This document shows positions 17,907 through 26,738 of a DNA stretch of 64,000 nucleotides, in pieces (within the stretch, counting starts at the first letter, position 1; each line of letters starts with the position of its first letter). The translations under genes were made by a program, and so were the position numbers. Under the pieces are notes generated by a model. It was not told where the DNA came from, did no database searches, and was given only the letters and a program-made list of their open reading frames with translations. Source of the stretch: Mycobacterium sp. 1081908.1 (GTDB taxonomy: Bacteria > Actinomycetota > Actinomycetes > Mycobacteriales > Mycobacteriaceae); assembly GCF_001673535.1 (NCBI RefSeq), contig NZ_LZLY01000128.1, forward strand, positions 1 to 64,000. Reading direction: 5' to 3'.

Positions 17907-17952
17907 ACTTTTTCCAGCCGATTGGTCATAAAAAGATGGTCAGACAGTCAGA

Positions 17953-17958
17953 TATCCT
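17953..17958 (+). promoter_or_regulatory. -10 box (TATCCT) of a leaderless TetR gene
   Basis: TATCCT lies 7 nt before a GTG at 17966, placing the transcription start at the start codon. This favours GTG 17966 over the earlier in-frame start at 17936, which would lie upstream of the promoter. Confidence 0.55.
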
Positions 17959-17965
17959 GTGGTGC

Positions 17966-18526
17966 GTGAAACCGGCCGAGCCCGTGACGCCAAAGGGGCG
18001 TCGCACCCGCGAGTCCCTGTTGGACGCGGGCGAGGCCGTCGCGGCCGCCGAGGGGCTTGCGGGAGTGACCATTGCCGCGGTGACCAAGCACGCCGGCGTT
18101 GCCAAAGGCACGTTTTACGTCTACTTCTCCGACCGCGACGTGTTCGTCGACGCGCTTCACCAACGTTTCTACGAACAGGTGAACGACGCGGTCGCCAACG
18201 CGGTTGCTGGGCTCGAGCCCGGCGGTGAGCTGTTGGCCGCGGCCGCCGAGGCTTACCTCGACGTCTGCCTTGCCCACCGGGCGATGAAGGCGCTCGTCTT
18301 CGACACGCGTGCCCTGGGACATCTCACCACCACGATGGAACAACGGCACGAGCTGTTCGCGAAGCTTGCCGAACCAGGCCTCCGGTCGGCAGGAGTGCCG
18401 GCGCCGCGGGTGGCCGCACGCCTTTTCGTGGCATTGACATCGGAGACCGCGCTGATCGAGCTGGAGGCGGGGAAGCGCGTTTCGGGAGCCCGGGCGATCC
18501 TGCGCGCGTTCATCGCGAGCTTGTGA
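17966..18526 (+). CDS. TetR family regulator
   Basis: 186 residues. The N-terminal helix-turn-helix covers GVTIAAVTKHAGVAKGTFYVYFSDRD, typical of TetR. The C-terminal ligand domain is unremarkable and gives no effector. GTG 17966 is chosen from the leaderless promoter geometry. It probably represses the divergent Asp-type hydrolase gene and itself through the TGACC-N4-GGTCA site. Confidence 0.87.
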   Translation: MKPAEPVTPKGRRTRESLLDAGEAVAAAEGLAGVTIAAVTKHAGVAKGTFYVYFSDRDVFVDALHQRFYEQVNDAVANAVAGLEPGGELLAAAAEAYLDVCLAHRAMKALVFDTRALGHLTTTMEQRHELFAKLAEPGLRSAGVPAPRVAARLFVALTSETALIELEAGKRVSGARAILRAFIASL

Positions 18527-18683
18527 TGGTCGAGCACCCGCGATCTCGCAAGTCGAGTAGTCCGCTACGCGTGTGCGGCGGCGTCGCAACCGGCACGCTG
18601 TTGCCGTGGATACCCCTGAAACGGAGGACGGCGATGGAAACCGCGACCGGCACGCGACTCATGAGCCCAGAAATCCGATCCCG

Positions 18684-19112
18684 ATGACCGCAGCGACAGT
18701 CACCCACCAGACGTTTCCCGACTACTGCTGCGACCTCGTCGGTGACGGCATCTCCATCGATTACTGCATCACCCCGCCACCCATCCCCGGCAGGCCGCCC
18801 TACGTCCTCAGCTACGAACACGGCCAGCGCATGCTCAACTTCGAACGGGAACAGATCCGCAGTACCTTCGTGGCCGACCTGGGCTGGTGCCTGAGCGTGA
18901 CGACTCACGAATTCGGCGACGCCGGTTCGGTCGTCGCGACGATTCTCTTCCCCACGGTGGTCATTCCGACGAAGGAAGTGGACATCCCGGTGCATACCAT
19001 GCTGATCACCACGACCCACGAGATTCCCGCTGTGCCAACGCTGCCCGGTCAGCGCGACCACTACCGGATAACCGCCCTCACCGGTCGCGCCCAAAAGTTG
19101 CGGCGCTACTAA
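18684..19112 (+). CDS. Hypothetical protein, unrecognised
   Basis: 142 residues from the ATG at 18684 (MTAATVTHQTFPDYCCDLVG); an upstream in-frame start at 18573 would add a low-complexity polar stretch. Two adjacent Cys near residues 15-16 and one near 28. There are no membrane helices or signal peptide, and I can name no family. The coding frame is supported by normal codon use and by the end, which overlaps the convergent SnoaL-like gene by 4 bp. Confidence 0.55.
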   Translation: MTAATVTHQTFPDYCCDLVGDGISIDYCITPPPIPGRPPYVLSYEHGQRMLNFEREQIRSTFVADLGWCLSVTTHEFGDAGSVVATILFPTVVIPTKEVDIPVHTMLITTTHEIPAVPTLPGQRDHYRITALTGRAQKLRRY

Positions 19113-19906
19113 GCGGGGCGGGTGAGCTCGGCCAGGGTCTGCGCGCGCGCCGTCACCGCCCTGACGGACGCGACCGCGCCGTCGGCGACCTGAGCGATGC
19201 CGGCCACGTGAAGCGTGGCGGTCTCCCCGAGGTGCGCTTCGGCAGCCGCACCCAGGCCGCCGCGGTACGGACCTCGGATCGTGACGTGGAAGGGAACGTC
19301 GGTGCCCGCGGAGAAGAGATCGTTGACCACCACCTCGCGGGGATCGAGCACCGCCCGGTAGGTGGCCCCGGTGCGGGCGTCATCGATGTCGTGCACCGGC
19401 GCGGCGGCAAGATCGGCCCCCTCGAGCCAGGCGCGCACGGTTTGTTCGGCGCCGGGATCAGCCGGCACCGCCTCGGTCGTCGTCCAGGGATCGAGGTGCG
19501 GCGGCATCAACGGGTGGGGGTGCCCGCTCGCGATCTGCGCCCGCATCGCGAAATAATCCTGCTCGACGTAGTTCTCCGTCAGCCGGGCGCCGTTCCACTT
19601 GTACAGCCCGATCCCGCGCCAGCAGGCAAGCGCGCGCTCCCCACCGGCCGGCATGGCCGCGTGCTCGCTAAAGTGCATGCACAGGCGATCGCCGTTGAGC
19701 ACGAACTCGTGCACGACGATGCCCAAACCCGGTGCGGCATCGAAGATTTGACGAACCGCCTCGGCATAGGTGGTCGACCGGACCAGCGATAGGCCGTTGA
19801 TGTGGACGACGTAGTCGGCCTCCATGATCTCTGGGTAGACCGATTGATCGTGCGAGTTCGTGTAGTCGATGCAGTACTTGCGCATCAGCGCGACGAAGGG
19901 GTGCAC
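19109..19906 (-). CDS. Tandem SnoaL/NTF2-like protein, partner of the Rieske oxygenase
   Basis: 265 residues from a GTG at 19906, one base after the stop of the Rieske gene (TGACGTG), so translation is probably coupled. The N-terminal half has an NTF2-like pattern (YTNSHDQSVYPEIMEADY ... ENYVEQDYF). The C-terminal half, from about residue 150, looks like a second, more divergent domain of the same fold. Such proteins act as cyclases, isomerases or small binding partners; with the Rieske subunit it may belong to an aromatic or steroid-type oxidation route. Confidence 0.75.
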   Translation of the reverse strand: MHPFVALMRKYCIDYTNSHDQSVYPEIMEADYVVHINGLSLVRSTTYAEAVRQIFDAAPGLGIVVHEFVLNGDRLCMHFSEHAAMPAGGERALACWRGIGLYKWNGARLTENYVEQDYFAMRAQIASGHPHPLMPPHLDPWTTTEAVPADPGAEQTVRAWLEGADLAAAPVHDIDDARTGATYRAVLDPREVVVNDLFSAGTDVPFHVTIRGPYRGGLGAAAEAHLGETATLHVAGIAQVADGAVASVRAVTARAQTLAELTRPA

Positions 19907-19907
19907 G

Positions 19908-21140
19908 TCAGCCCTGGACGAACGGCCCGAGCAGCTGTGGGACTCGGAGGGATTCGGGAACGCGATCGATGCCGATGGTTCGGTCGATCGCCTCGTGCAG
20001 GTGGTAGATGCGCCGCTCCTGATAGCCGAGCCGCAGTGCTTGGAGGGTGCCGGCATCGAGCGAACGCTGCTGGCCGGGCAGCACGTCGAGGTCCTCGAAC
20101 AACACCCGCGACAAGGCCGCGATCACCATCTCATTGGTCTGCCGGGTCGCGCCGTCGTCGGCGCCCAGCGAGGAACACCAGTGGACGTTGTACGCCGACG
20201 TCGACGGGCCGGTGGGCCAGTTGGTGATCAGGAAGACGAACCCGGCCCCGGCGAACACGATGCTCAGGTTCGGGAACACGTGATAGGAGAACGTGCCACG
20301 GAAGGGCAGATCCCCGAGGCTGGGGAACACGCTTGGGAACGGCGACAGCGTCTCGCCGTCGACGCCGTCGCGGTAGGGGACGAGCATGCGGGAGTGGCCG
20401 TTCGGTAGCAATTGGATTCCGGTGCCGGACTGTTGAAGCGTTCGGGCCGCCGTGGTCCGGTGCACGTAATTGACGTGGTAACTCTCGAGATTCGCGTCGA
20501 CGGGCAGCTTCCAGTTGACCGGCACGTGGCGCACCGTGCGATCCGCCAGGTGCAGGCGGCCGTCCAGCTCGGCGAAATCGCTGAGGTCGTCGCCGACGGG
20601 GCCGAGGAAGTCGGACAACGGCGGTGCGTCCGCGTCAAGGTTGATGAATGCCAGCGGACCCCAGCAGGCGGACCGCAGCTCGGCCAGGGCGTGACAGTCG
20701 CGGTCGAGGCCGGAGAAGTTCAGCGCCTCGGGGTATCCGGCCAGCTTTCCGTCCAGCGAGTACGTCCAGGCGTGGAAGGGACAGGTGAGCCGGCGGCCCA
20801 CATTCCCCTGCGATTCCTCGACGAGGGCGGCCCCGCGATGGCGGCAGGTGTTGTAGAACGCGCGGACGACGCCGTCCCCGCCGCGGAGGAGCATGATGGG
20901 CCTGTCGAGCTGGTCGAGCAGCAGGTAGTCGCCCGGCTTGCGCAGTTGGTCGGCGTGGGCGACGAACAACCACGAGCGGGAAAAGACCGCGGCGGCTTCG
21001 AGCTTCGCGAAGCCGGGATCCGAATAGCGTGCGCCGGGCACGGGCGGGAGCACCGGGAATTCCGCCGGGTAGGCGACCCGCGCCGTCTCCGCCCGGGAAC
21101 ACTCCAATACCGCGTCCATCGCGTGGGAGCCGATGCCCAT
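19908..21140 (-). CDS. Rieske non-heme iron oxygenase, alpha subunit
   Basis: 410 residues from the ATG at 21140, chosen for the GAGGTG ribosome site just upstream. Rieske ligands are Cys99, His101, Cys120 and His123 (NTCRHRGA ... CPFHAW). The catalytic domain has ANLESYHVNYVHR, with His222 and His227 as mononuclear iron ligands. It hydroxylates or dealkylates an aromatic or related ring, needing a reductase not encoded next to it; the ferredoxin/reductase pair at 32 kb is a possible but distant partner. Divergent from a TetR gene. Confidence 0.88.
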   Translation of the reverse strand: MGIGSHAMDAVLECSRAETARVAYPAEFPVLPPVPGARYSDPGFAKLEAAAVFSRSWLFVAHADQLRKPGDYLLLDQLDRPIMLLRGGDGVVRAFYNTCRHRGAALVEESQGNVGRRLTCPFHAWTYSLDGKLAGYPEALNFSGLDRDCHALAELRSACWGPLAFINLDADAPPLSDFLGPVGDDLSDFAELDGRLHLADRTVRHVPVNWKLPVDANLESYHVNYVHRTTAARTLQQSGTGIQLLPNGHSRMLVPYRDGVDGETLSPFPSVFPSLGDLPFRGTFSYHVFPNLSIVFAGAGFVFLITNWPTGPSTSAYNVHWCSSLGADDGATRQTNEMVIAALSRVLFEDLDVLPGQQRSLDAGTLQALRLGYQERRIYHLHEAIDRTIGIDRVPESLRVPQLLGPFVQG

Positions 21141-21189
21141 GGTCACCTCGTCTCCGGCATGCCGCCGATCTCTCCTGTGGGATAGTTTT

Positions 21190-21205
21190 ATGAATGGGCA
21201 CTCAT
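21190..21205. promoter_or_regulatory. Imperfect palindrome over the TetR start (ATGAATG..CACTCAT)
   Basis: ATGAATGGGCACTCAT has arms matching at 6 of 8 positions and overlaps the TetR start codon, in the 53-bp region between it and the Rieske gene. Likely autoregulatory TetR operator. Confidence 0.5.
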
Positions 21206-21832
21206 TTTGCAAGGAAACAGCGGCCGGCTCCCCCGCGCCGATCTCGAGGACGCCCACCCAACTCCGATGGGCAGGTCACCACCCGGCGACTGCTGGAGGC
21301 GGCCGCGGCGGTGTGTGTTGAACGGGGATTCGAAGGCAGCACCCTGCCACTGATCGCCGAGCGGGCGGGCGTGTCACCGACCGCGGTCTACAACCACTTC
21401 CACAACCGGGAGGAATTGCTGTACGCCGCCGCGGTGCGTGCCCTTGACCAGATCACCGCCGTCGCGCTGCGCAACGGCCGCGGCGAGCGTCCCCTGCATG
21501 CGATCGCCATGGCCTATCTGCAGCCCGGGATGCGCCAGAACCGCCGCCTCATCGCCGAGCTGCACCTCGCCAGCCGCCGCGATGCGCGGTTGGCGGCCCT
21601 GATCCGCCAGTGGCATCACGAGTACGCCGACCGGTTCGTCGGGGCACTCTCGGGCACCGATCCGAACCCAAAGGCCACCACCAAAGCCGTCTTTCTCCTC
21701 CTGCTCGGGCTTTGTCACTTCGACGACGTGGCGGCGATCCGGGTGCCGCGCGCGGCGGTGGCCGAGCGCATCGAGCGCCTGGTCGATGTGCTCGTCCCGG
21801 AAGGCCCGGCGATCACCGGGACGGCTTCCTGA
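21194..21832 (+). CDS. TetR family regulator
   Basis: 212 residues. A basic N-terminal arm (PPRRSRGRPP) precedes the helix-turn-helix, with AERAGVSPTAVYNHFHNREEL. Divergent from the Rieske/SnoaL operon, which it probably controls. A palindrome overlaps its own start. A later start is possible, but this ATG keeps the basic arm typical of the family. Confidence 0.85.
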   Translation: MGTHFARKQRPAPPRRSRGRPPNSDGQVTTRRLLEAAAAVCVERGFEGSTLPLIAERAGVSPTAVYNHFHNREELLYAAAVRALDQITAVALRNGRGERPLHAIAMAYLQPGMRQNRRLIAELHLASRRDARLAALIRQWHHEYADRFVGALSGTDPNPKATTKAVFLLLLGLCHFDDVAAIRVPRAAVAERIERLVDVLVPEGPAITGTAS

Positions 21833-21853
21833 TCAGCCGCGCCGGCGCCGGCC

Positions 21854-22939
21854 TCAGCGCCCGGGTGGTACCGGAATGTCGGCGTGCCGAATCTGGTTTC
21901 CCCCAGCGCGTTTCGCCTCGTACATCGCGCCGTCGGCGGCGTCCACAAGGCGCTCGACGATCTGGCGGTTGACGGGTGCGCTTTCCGGCGGCAGCTGGAT
22001 ACTGCTGACGCCCAGGCTCGCCGTCACGCCCCAGGGTGTGCCGGCAATTGCCTCGCGCACCGCCTCGGCGGCCCGAAGCGCGTCGTCTACCCCGATCGTC
22101 TCGGCGACCAGGAACTCCTCTCCGCCGACCCGGGCGAGCACCGTGGCGCCATTGCTGATTCGCCGCAGGTTGTCGGCTACCGCCACCAGGATGCGGTCCC
22201 CCGTGGCGTGCCCGTAGGTGTCGTTGATGCGTTTGAAATTGTCCAGATCGAGCATCAACACGCTGAGACACAGCGCGGGCGTCTGGGCGGTCAACAGCCT
22301 GGACGCGGACCGATAAAAGCCCCGCCGATTGCGCAGGCCGGTGAGCGGATCGGTGGAAGACTTCAGCGCGTCCACCGACAGCCAATGAACGAGGATCTGG
22401 CCGCAGAACGGTACCGCCAGGATCCCCGCGCTGAGGACCAGGAATTTGGCCGCGGCCATCGACACATCACCGGCCACCGCGACCCGGCCGGCGCACACCG
22501 CCGCGGTAGCCAAGGCCGTGTCCAACGTGAAAACGAGAAGACGTGCCGAATGAAAAAATGCGACGTAGCCGGCGAGGCCCCCGAATGCCGCGCAACCCAG
22601 CAACCCGCTGAGCGGGTCGCTCTCGATCAGGCATGTCGCGGCGATGCCCAGCGTCCCCACCGCCGAAAACACCTGGGACTGAAGCAGCGTCGGCCAACCG
22701 CGCAGCCACACCAGCGCCATGCCCGCCAGGACGACGACGAACGCCACAGCCATGGCGCGCCCCGCGGCGGTCCGTGGACCCGACGGGCTGCTCAGCATCA
22801 GGAAGGTCGCCGCGGCCAGGGTTGTCAGGATGGCGACCAGTAAAAAGCGGACAAACGGCTTCAATCCGCGCGCGGCAAGGTAATCCGACAACCAGTCATA
22901 GTGGTCGGGTTGACGCCACCACACGCCGATCCAGCGCAT
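21854..22939 (-). CDS. Membrane-bound diguanylate cyclase (GGDEF)
   Basis: 361 residues. A cytoplasmic N-terminal motif with WWRQPDHYDWL precedes about six membrane helices (30-185), then a GGDEF domain with DPLTGLRNRRGF, DLDNFKRINDTYGH and the active-site GGEEF at 272-276. The substrate-binding residues look intact, so it should make cyclic di-GMP. The RxxD inhibitory site expected five residues before GGEEF is absent. Its closest match in the window is the gene at 28160, which has the same layout and length. Confidence 0.9.
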   Translation of the reverse strand: MRWIGVWWRQPDHYDWLSDYLAARGLKPFVRFLLVAILTTLAAATFLMLSSPSGPRTAAGRAMAVAFVVVLAGMALVWLRGWPTLLQSQVFSAVGTLGIAATCLIESDPLSGLLGCAAFGGLAGYVAFFHSARLLVFTLDTALATAAVCAGRVAVAGDVSMAAAKFLVLSAGILAVPFCGQILVHWLSVDALKSSTDPLTGLRNRRGFYRSASRLLTAQTPALCLSVLMLDLDNFKRINDTYGHATGDRILVAVADNLRRISNGATVLARVGGEEFLVAETIGVDDALRAAEAVREAIAGTPWGVTASLGVSSIQLPPESAPVNRQIVERLVDAADGAMYEAKRAGGNQIRHADIPVPPGR

Positions 22940-23039
22940 TTTCGTCGCCCCTGGCCCTCCTCGACATCGCTCAACGACGCGACGACCGAACCCTCGTATG
23001 CTACTAATCGCTACTGAAAACCACGGGCCATTCCGAATT

Positions 23040-24515
23040 TCAGCGCGAACCGCGTGGTTGTGCGGACAGTTTCGTAATCAACCGCCGCATACTGCGGGTC
23101 AAGGATCGCGGAACGTGATCGGGATCCATCAGGTCGTTCTCGGCCAGCGCGCTGTCCTCGCCGGCCACGGTCCGCCCGGTGAATCGTCGCAATGTCTTAC
23201 CTTGCCCCCGCAACGTTTCGACGGCCCGCAGTAGCGACCGACCCTGCCGCATCGTCCGCTCGAATTCGTCGCCGGATACGCCCAGGTGCTCACAAACGAG
23301 TTGCTGGCGCACCGACTCGATCGCGCGCCGGATGTGTTCGTGCGCTTCGGCATTCGGATCCGCCTCGATGGCGAGGTCGCACTCGCTGTCGAACCCCATC
23401 GACCGGTTGTTGAAGTTGGACGAGCCGATGCGCAACAGCCAGTCGTCGACGACCAATACCTTCGAGTGAATGTAGATCTGCGACCCGCCGTCGGTCACCG
23501 CCCAATAGACGCCCAAGCGGCGGTGTTCGTCGGCCGCCCAGAGTTCTTGGATGAGCCGGTGGCGTGCGCTGTCCATCGTTTCGCGCTCGAGGCGGTTCAG
23601 GCCGCGGCGGGGGAGGACGATGACGATCTCGGGACCGTCGTGCTCCCTGAGCCGGGCGGCCAGCGCCTCGATCACCTGTCGGGCGGCCAGGTACTGGTTC
23701 TCCAGATAGATGGTGTGACGCGCCGCGGCGATCGCCGCGAGGTTGAGCGCTTCCACCTCGCGAACCTCGTCACGACCACCGAATGTGGGCAGCGTGCGCG
23801 CGATCCCGACCTCGACATCGCGCAAAATCGGCCGCAAGCCGCCGGGCCAGACGGAGCGCGCGGCCTCGATCGGGGCCAGCGACTCGCCCGTTCCGGCCCG
23901 CCACCTGTCCCGGGCGACCTCGGCGAGCGCGAGCGCCGCGGCGCCGTCCACCGCGGCCGCGACCTCATGGCGAGGTCCGTATCTCCGGCCGACCGCGCGG
24001 CGAAATCGGCTGTTGTGCTTGTGTTCCGGGGTATCCCAGCGATCCAGGGTGAGGTCGATGCCGCCGCAGAACGCCAGGACGTCGTCGATGATCACGATCT
24101 TCTGGTGATGGACCGCGCCGGTGGGCCGGGCCCCGTCGATGGCCAGGCGCAATCGCCGGCTGCTGAGCCGATTCACCACCGACACCGGCGTGACGCCGTA
24201 CCATATGCCGTCGAAGACCGGCAGCAGGCGCAGGTTGGATTTCAGCACGTAAATCTCCAGGGCCGGGCGCCGCCACAGCAGCCAGTACAGGAAGGCGCCC
24301 AGCTGGTTGGGGCCGGGGAGCTTCTTCCTTCCTCGTTCGAATGTCGTCCTGGCGTCGAAGTCCCAGCCGATCAACATGATTCGATGGTTGGCGCGCAGCA
24401 TCGCCGCCTTCACCTGAAGAAAGTAGTCGGCGGCGTCGATCACGCAGGCCAGCTGGTCGGCGCGCTCCGCGCGCCAGCAGGTCTGGCCGGTGATGGGCAG
24501 GGCATTGTCGCGCAT
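23040..24515 (-). CDS. Phospholipase D / cardiolipin synthase-type enzyme
   Basis: 491 residues from the ATG at 24515. Two HKD motifs are seen: His137-x-Lys139 with a following Asp (HHQKIVIIDD) and His350-x-Lys352 (IHSKVLVVDD ... GSSNFNNRS). The paired motifs form one active site that transfers phosphatidyl groups, hydrolysing phospholipid or making cardiolipin-type lipids. No signal peptide or N-terminal membrane helix is visible, so it is soluble or peripheral. Its 5' end lies 70 bp from the divergent SnoaL-like gene. Confidence 0.85.
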   Translation of the reverse strand: MRDNALPITGQTCWRAERADQLACVIDAADYFLQVKAAMLRANHRIMLIGWDFDARTTFERGRKKLPGPNQLGAFLYWLLWRRPALEIYVLKSNLRLLPVFDGIWYGVTPVSVVNRLSSRRLRLAIDGARPTGAVHHQKIVIIDDVLAFCGGIDLTLDRWDTPEHKHNSRFRRAVGRRYGPRHEVAAAVDGAAALALAEVARDRWRAGTGESLAPIEAARSVWPGGLRPILRDVEVGIARTLPTFGGRDEVREVEALNLAAIAAARHTIYLENQYLAARQVIEALAARLREHDGPEIVIVLPRRGLNRLERETMDSARHRLIQELWAADEHRRLGVYWAVTDGGSQIYIHSKVLVVDDWLLRIGSSNFNNRSMGFDSECDLAIEADPNAEAHEHIRRAIESVRQQLVCEHLGVSGDEFERTMRQGRSLLRAVETLRGQGKTLRRFTGRTVAGEDSALAENDLMDPDHVPRSLTRSMRRLITKLSAQPRGSR

Positions 24516-24585
24516 ACGCGGCCTGTCTACCACACCGGCGCGGGCCGACCGTCGACCGTCGCCGGCTTGCGTACAGTCGTGCTGT

Positions 24586-24942
24586 GTGAACGTCGACGCG
24601 GTCGCCTTCAGCGAGCAGTGGGTAGCGGCATGGAATTCGCACGATGTCGAGTCCGTGCTGAAGCACTTCCACGAGGACGTGGTATTCACTTCACCGGTTG
24701 CGGCGGAGCTTCTCCCGGAAACGGCCGGTATCGTTCGGGGCAAGTCCGCGCTGCGGCGCTACTGGACCCGCGCCTTGCAGCACATTCCCAACCTCCGCTT
24801 CGCCGTCGAGGGCGTCTACCGGGGAGTCGACACCGTCGTCATCGCGTACCGAAACCAAGACGGCAAGTCCGTCAGCGAAGTCTTGCGGTTCAGCGGCGAC
24901 GTGGTGATCGAGGGGCACGGAACGTATCTCGCTTGCCCGTAA
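24586..24942 (+). CDS. SnoaL-like / NTF2-fold small protein
   Basis: 118 residues from a GTG at 24586. SEQWVAAWNSHDVESVLKHF and FTSPVAAELLPETAG are the hallmark of small SnoaL-like proteins. TACAGT at 24572-24577 is 8 nt upstream, so the transcript may be almost leaderless. The 3' end overlaps the convergent TetR gene by 53 bp. Function unknown. Confidence 0.75.
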   Translation: MNVDAVAFSEQWVAAWNSHDVESVLKHFHEDVVFTSPVAAELLPETAGIVRGKSALRRYWTRALQHIPNLRFAVEGVYRGVDTVVIAYRNQDGKSVSEVLRFSGDVVIEGHGTYLACP

Positions 24943-25558
24943 CGACGGGTTTGTCCCTTTTGATCGAGTCGATCACTTTGTCCATGAGCCAGCCGATCGC
25001 TCGCGTCGCGTCGTCGCCGTCGACGTTCCAGACCCCGACGAGGCGCTCGTAGCTGGGCAGGTTCCACAGCACGTCAAGCAGCCCCGCTACCAGGTGTTGA
25101 TCCGTCGGCGACCAATGCGGGGCGGCGGTCGACACGGCGCGCAGCAGGGCCTGGCGCCTGCGGTGGTCGACGGTGACGAAAGTCGGGTCGTTCGGCGCCT
25201 GCATGGACTGGCGCACCGAAAACCGTTGCAGCGAAGCGAAAACACGGCCGGTCACCTCGGCGAGGTTGCCCAGGTCCACGTCCTCGTAGCAGATGCCCGC
25301 TTCGGATTCCAACCGCTGCATGACGGCGTCATGCAGATGCCGCTCGGTCGGGAAGTGACGGTAGACGGTGCGCTCGCCGACGCCCGCGCGGTCGGCGACG
25401 GCGCGAAACGTAAGGTCCCGCCAATTCCATGTGTCGAAGCCGTGCACCAACTCCGTGCCGGCGGCGACGATCCGCGCGCGGGTTTCGGCCGCCTTCTGCC
25501 GTCGCGCCCGGTTGTCGTAGCGCCGGCGGGCGGCCGTTGACGGTCCAGTCATATTCAT
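24890..25558 (-). CDS. TetR family regulator of the sulfotransferase gene
   Basis: 222 residues. The helix-turn-helix includes FRAVADRAGVGERTVYRHFP. A basic N-terminal arm precedes it. Divergent from the sulfotransferase gene, with only 33 bp between the starts and a near-perfect 14-bp palindrome inside. This points to repression of both genes. The 3' end overlaps the SnoaL-like gene. Confidence 0.85.
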   Translation of the reverse strand: MNMTGPSTAARRRYDNRARRQKAAETRARIVAAGTELVHGFDTWNWRDLTFRAVADRAGVGERTVYRHFPTERHLHDAVMQRLESEAGICYEDVDLGNLAEVTGRVFASLQRFSVRQSMQAPNDPTFVTVDHRRRQALLRAVSTAAPHWSPTDQHLVAGLLDVLWNLPSYERLVGVWNVDGDDATRAIGWLMDKVIDSIKRDKPVVTGKRDTFRAPRSPRRR

Positions 25559-25572
25559 GACAGTATACTGCC
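25559..25572. promoter_or_regulatory. Operator between TetR and sulfotransferase genes (CAGTATACTG core)
   Basis: CAGTATACTG (25561-25570) is a perfect 10-bp palindrome, extending to 14 bp with one mismatched pair. It starts one base from the TetR start codon, the usual site for TetR autoregulation. Confidence 0.65.
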
Positions 25573-25591
25573 ACGAAAGTGGAGGCGCATC

Positions 25592-26728
25592 GTGGTATCA
25601 CCCGGCGAGTTGATGACCGCGGCCGTCGAGCGAACCGGGCTCGATGACTTCGGCGACGATTCCTTCCGCGAGGGCCTCGAGATTGTGCTGCGCGCATTGC
25701 ACGACGAGGCCCGGTTGAACACGCGCGGCGAAGCATTCGTCTACGGCCGCATCGGCCTGCATCTCGCGCAGCGGCTGTGCGTGGAGGACTGGTATCGGCG
25801 ACATCCGGAAATCGACGGCGTCCCAATCGATGCGCCCCTCTTCGGGCTGGGATTGCCCCGCACCGGGTCGACGGCGCTGTCGTTCTTGCTGGCCCGGGAT
25901 CCGAATGTGCGCTACCTGCGCAGCTGGGAGTCGAGCCAGCCGTGCCCGCCACCTTCGACCGTCCGCGGCGCGGACCCGCGCATCCCGCCCGGTGAGCAGA
26001 AGATCGTCGCCGGCTCCCGCCATCACGTCCCCCAGGACATTCACGGGCCGATGGAGTGCCTCGACCTGATGGCACTCGACTTCAAGTCACAGATCTTCCA
26101 GGCGTACGCCCAGATCCCGTCGTACTCGGCCTGGCTGGTCGACCGGGCGGACTTCACGTCGACCTACCGCTACCAGCGGCGGGTCCTCAAGCTACTGGCA
26201 TGGAAGGAACCGGCGCGTCCCTGGCGGCTGAAGACGCCCGCTCACGTGCTGTCGCTCGACTGCCTCGACCGCGCGTTCCCGGACGCCAAATTCGTTATGA
26301 CTCACCGTGATCCGACCGATGTGATCCTGTCGGTAGCCGACGTCTACGCCGACATCGTCGGTGGCTTCACCGACCACCTCGACCGTCGTTACCTCGGCGA
26401 GTTGAACGTGCACCAGTGGTCGATTGGCATGGAGCGGGCCGTGAAGTTTCGCGACGGCGGAGCCGAAAACCGGTTCTTCGACATCGGCTTCGGTGCGATG
26501 CAGGCCGATCCCATCGGCGAGGTGCGCCGCCTCTACCAGTGGCTCGGCGCACCGGTGACCGAAGAGTTCGAGGCCGGGATGCGTGACTGGTGGGCCGAGA
26601 ACGCGGAGCGGCGCGAGCCCCACCCGAAGGCCATGCCAGAGGAATTCGGCCTGGACCTCAACGCAATTCGGCCGCTGTTCGCGCAATACGTCGAGCATTC
26701 GCAGCGGTGGCTCGCCCCTATGAGATAG
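25592..26728 (+). CDS. Sulfotransferase family protein
   Basis: 378 residues. The PAPS phosphosulfate loop is FGLGLPRTGSTALSFLL near residues 84-100; further on are RPWRLKTPAHVLSL and KFVMTHRDPTDVILS, the latter giving the 3'-phosphate-binding Arg. It transfers sulfate from PAPS to a hydroxyl or amine, and mycobacteria carry several such enzymes acting on lipids or unknown substrates. The GTG start has GGAGG at 25581-25585. The next gene follows after 10 bp, so the two form an operon under the divergent TetR. Confidence 0.88.
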   Translation: MVSPGELMTAAVERTGLDDFGDDSFREGLEIVLRALHDEARLNTRGEAFVYGRIGLHLAQRLCVEDWYRRHPEIDGVPIDAPLFGLGLPRTGSTALSFLLARDPNVRYLRSWESSQPCPPPSTVRGADPRIPPGEQKIVAGSRHHVPQDIHGPMECLDLMALDFKSQIFQAYAQIPSYSAWLVDRADFTSTYRYQRRVLKLLAWKEPARPWRLKTPAHVLSLDCLDRAFPDAKFVMTHRDPTDVILSVADVYADIVGGFTDHLDRRYLGELNVHQWSIGMERAVKFRDGGAENRFFDIGFGAMQADPIGEVRRLYQWLGAPVTEEFEAGMRDWWAENAERREPHPKAMPEEFGLDLNAIRPLFAQYVEHSQRWLAPMR

Positions 26729-26738
26729 AGAGACAGGC

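Noticed and set aside
17936..17965. Earlier TetR start at 17936
   Set aside because: It would lie upstream of the TATCCT promoter box and inside the operator region; GTG 17966 fits leaderless geometry.
23286..25052. 588-codon + frame
   Set aside because: Antisense shadow of the phospholipase D gene with atypical composition.
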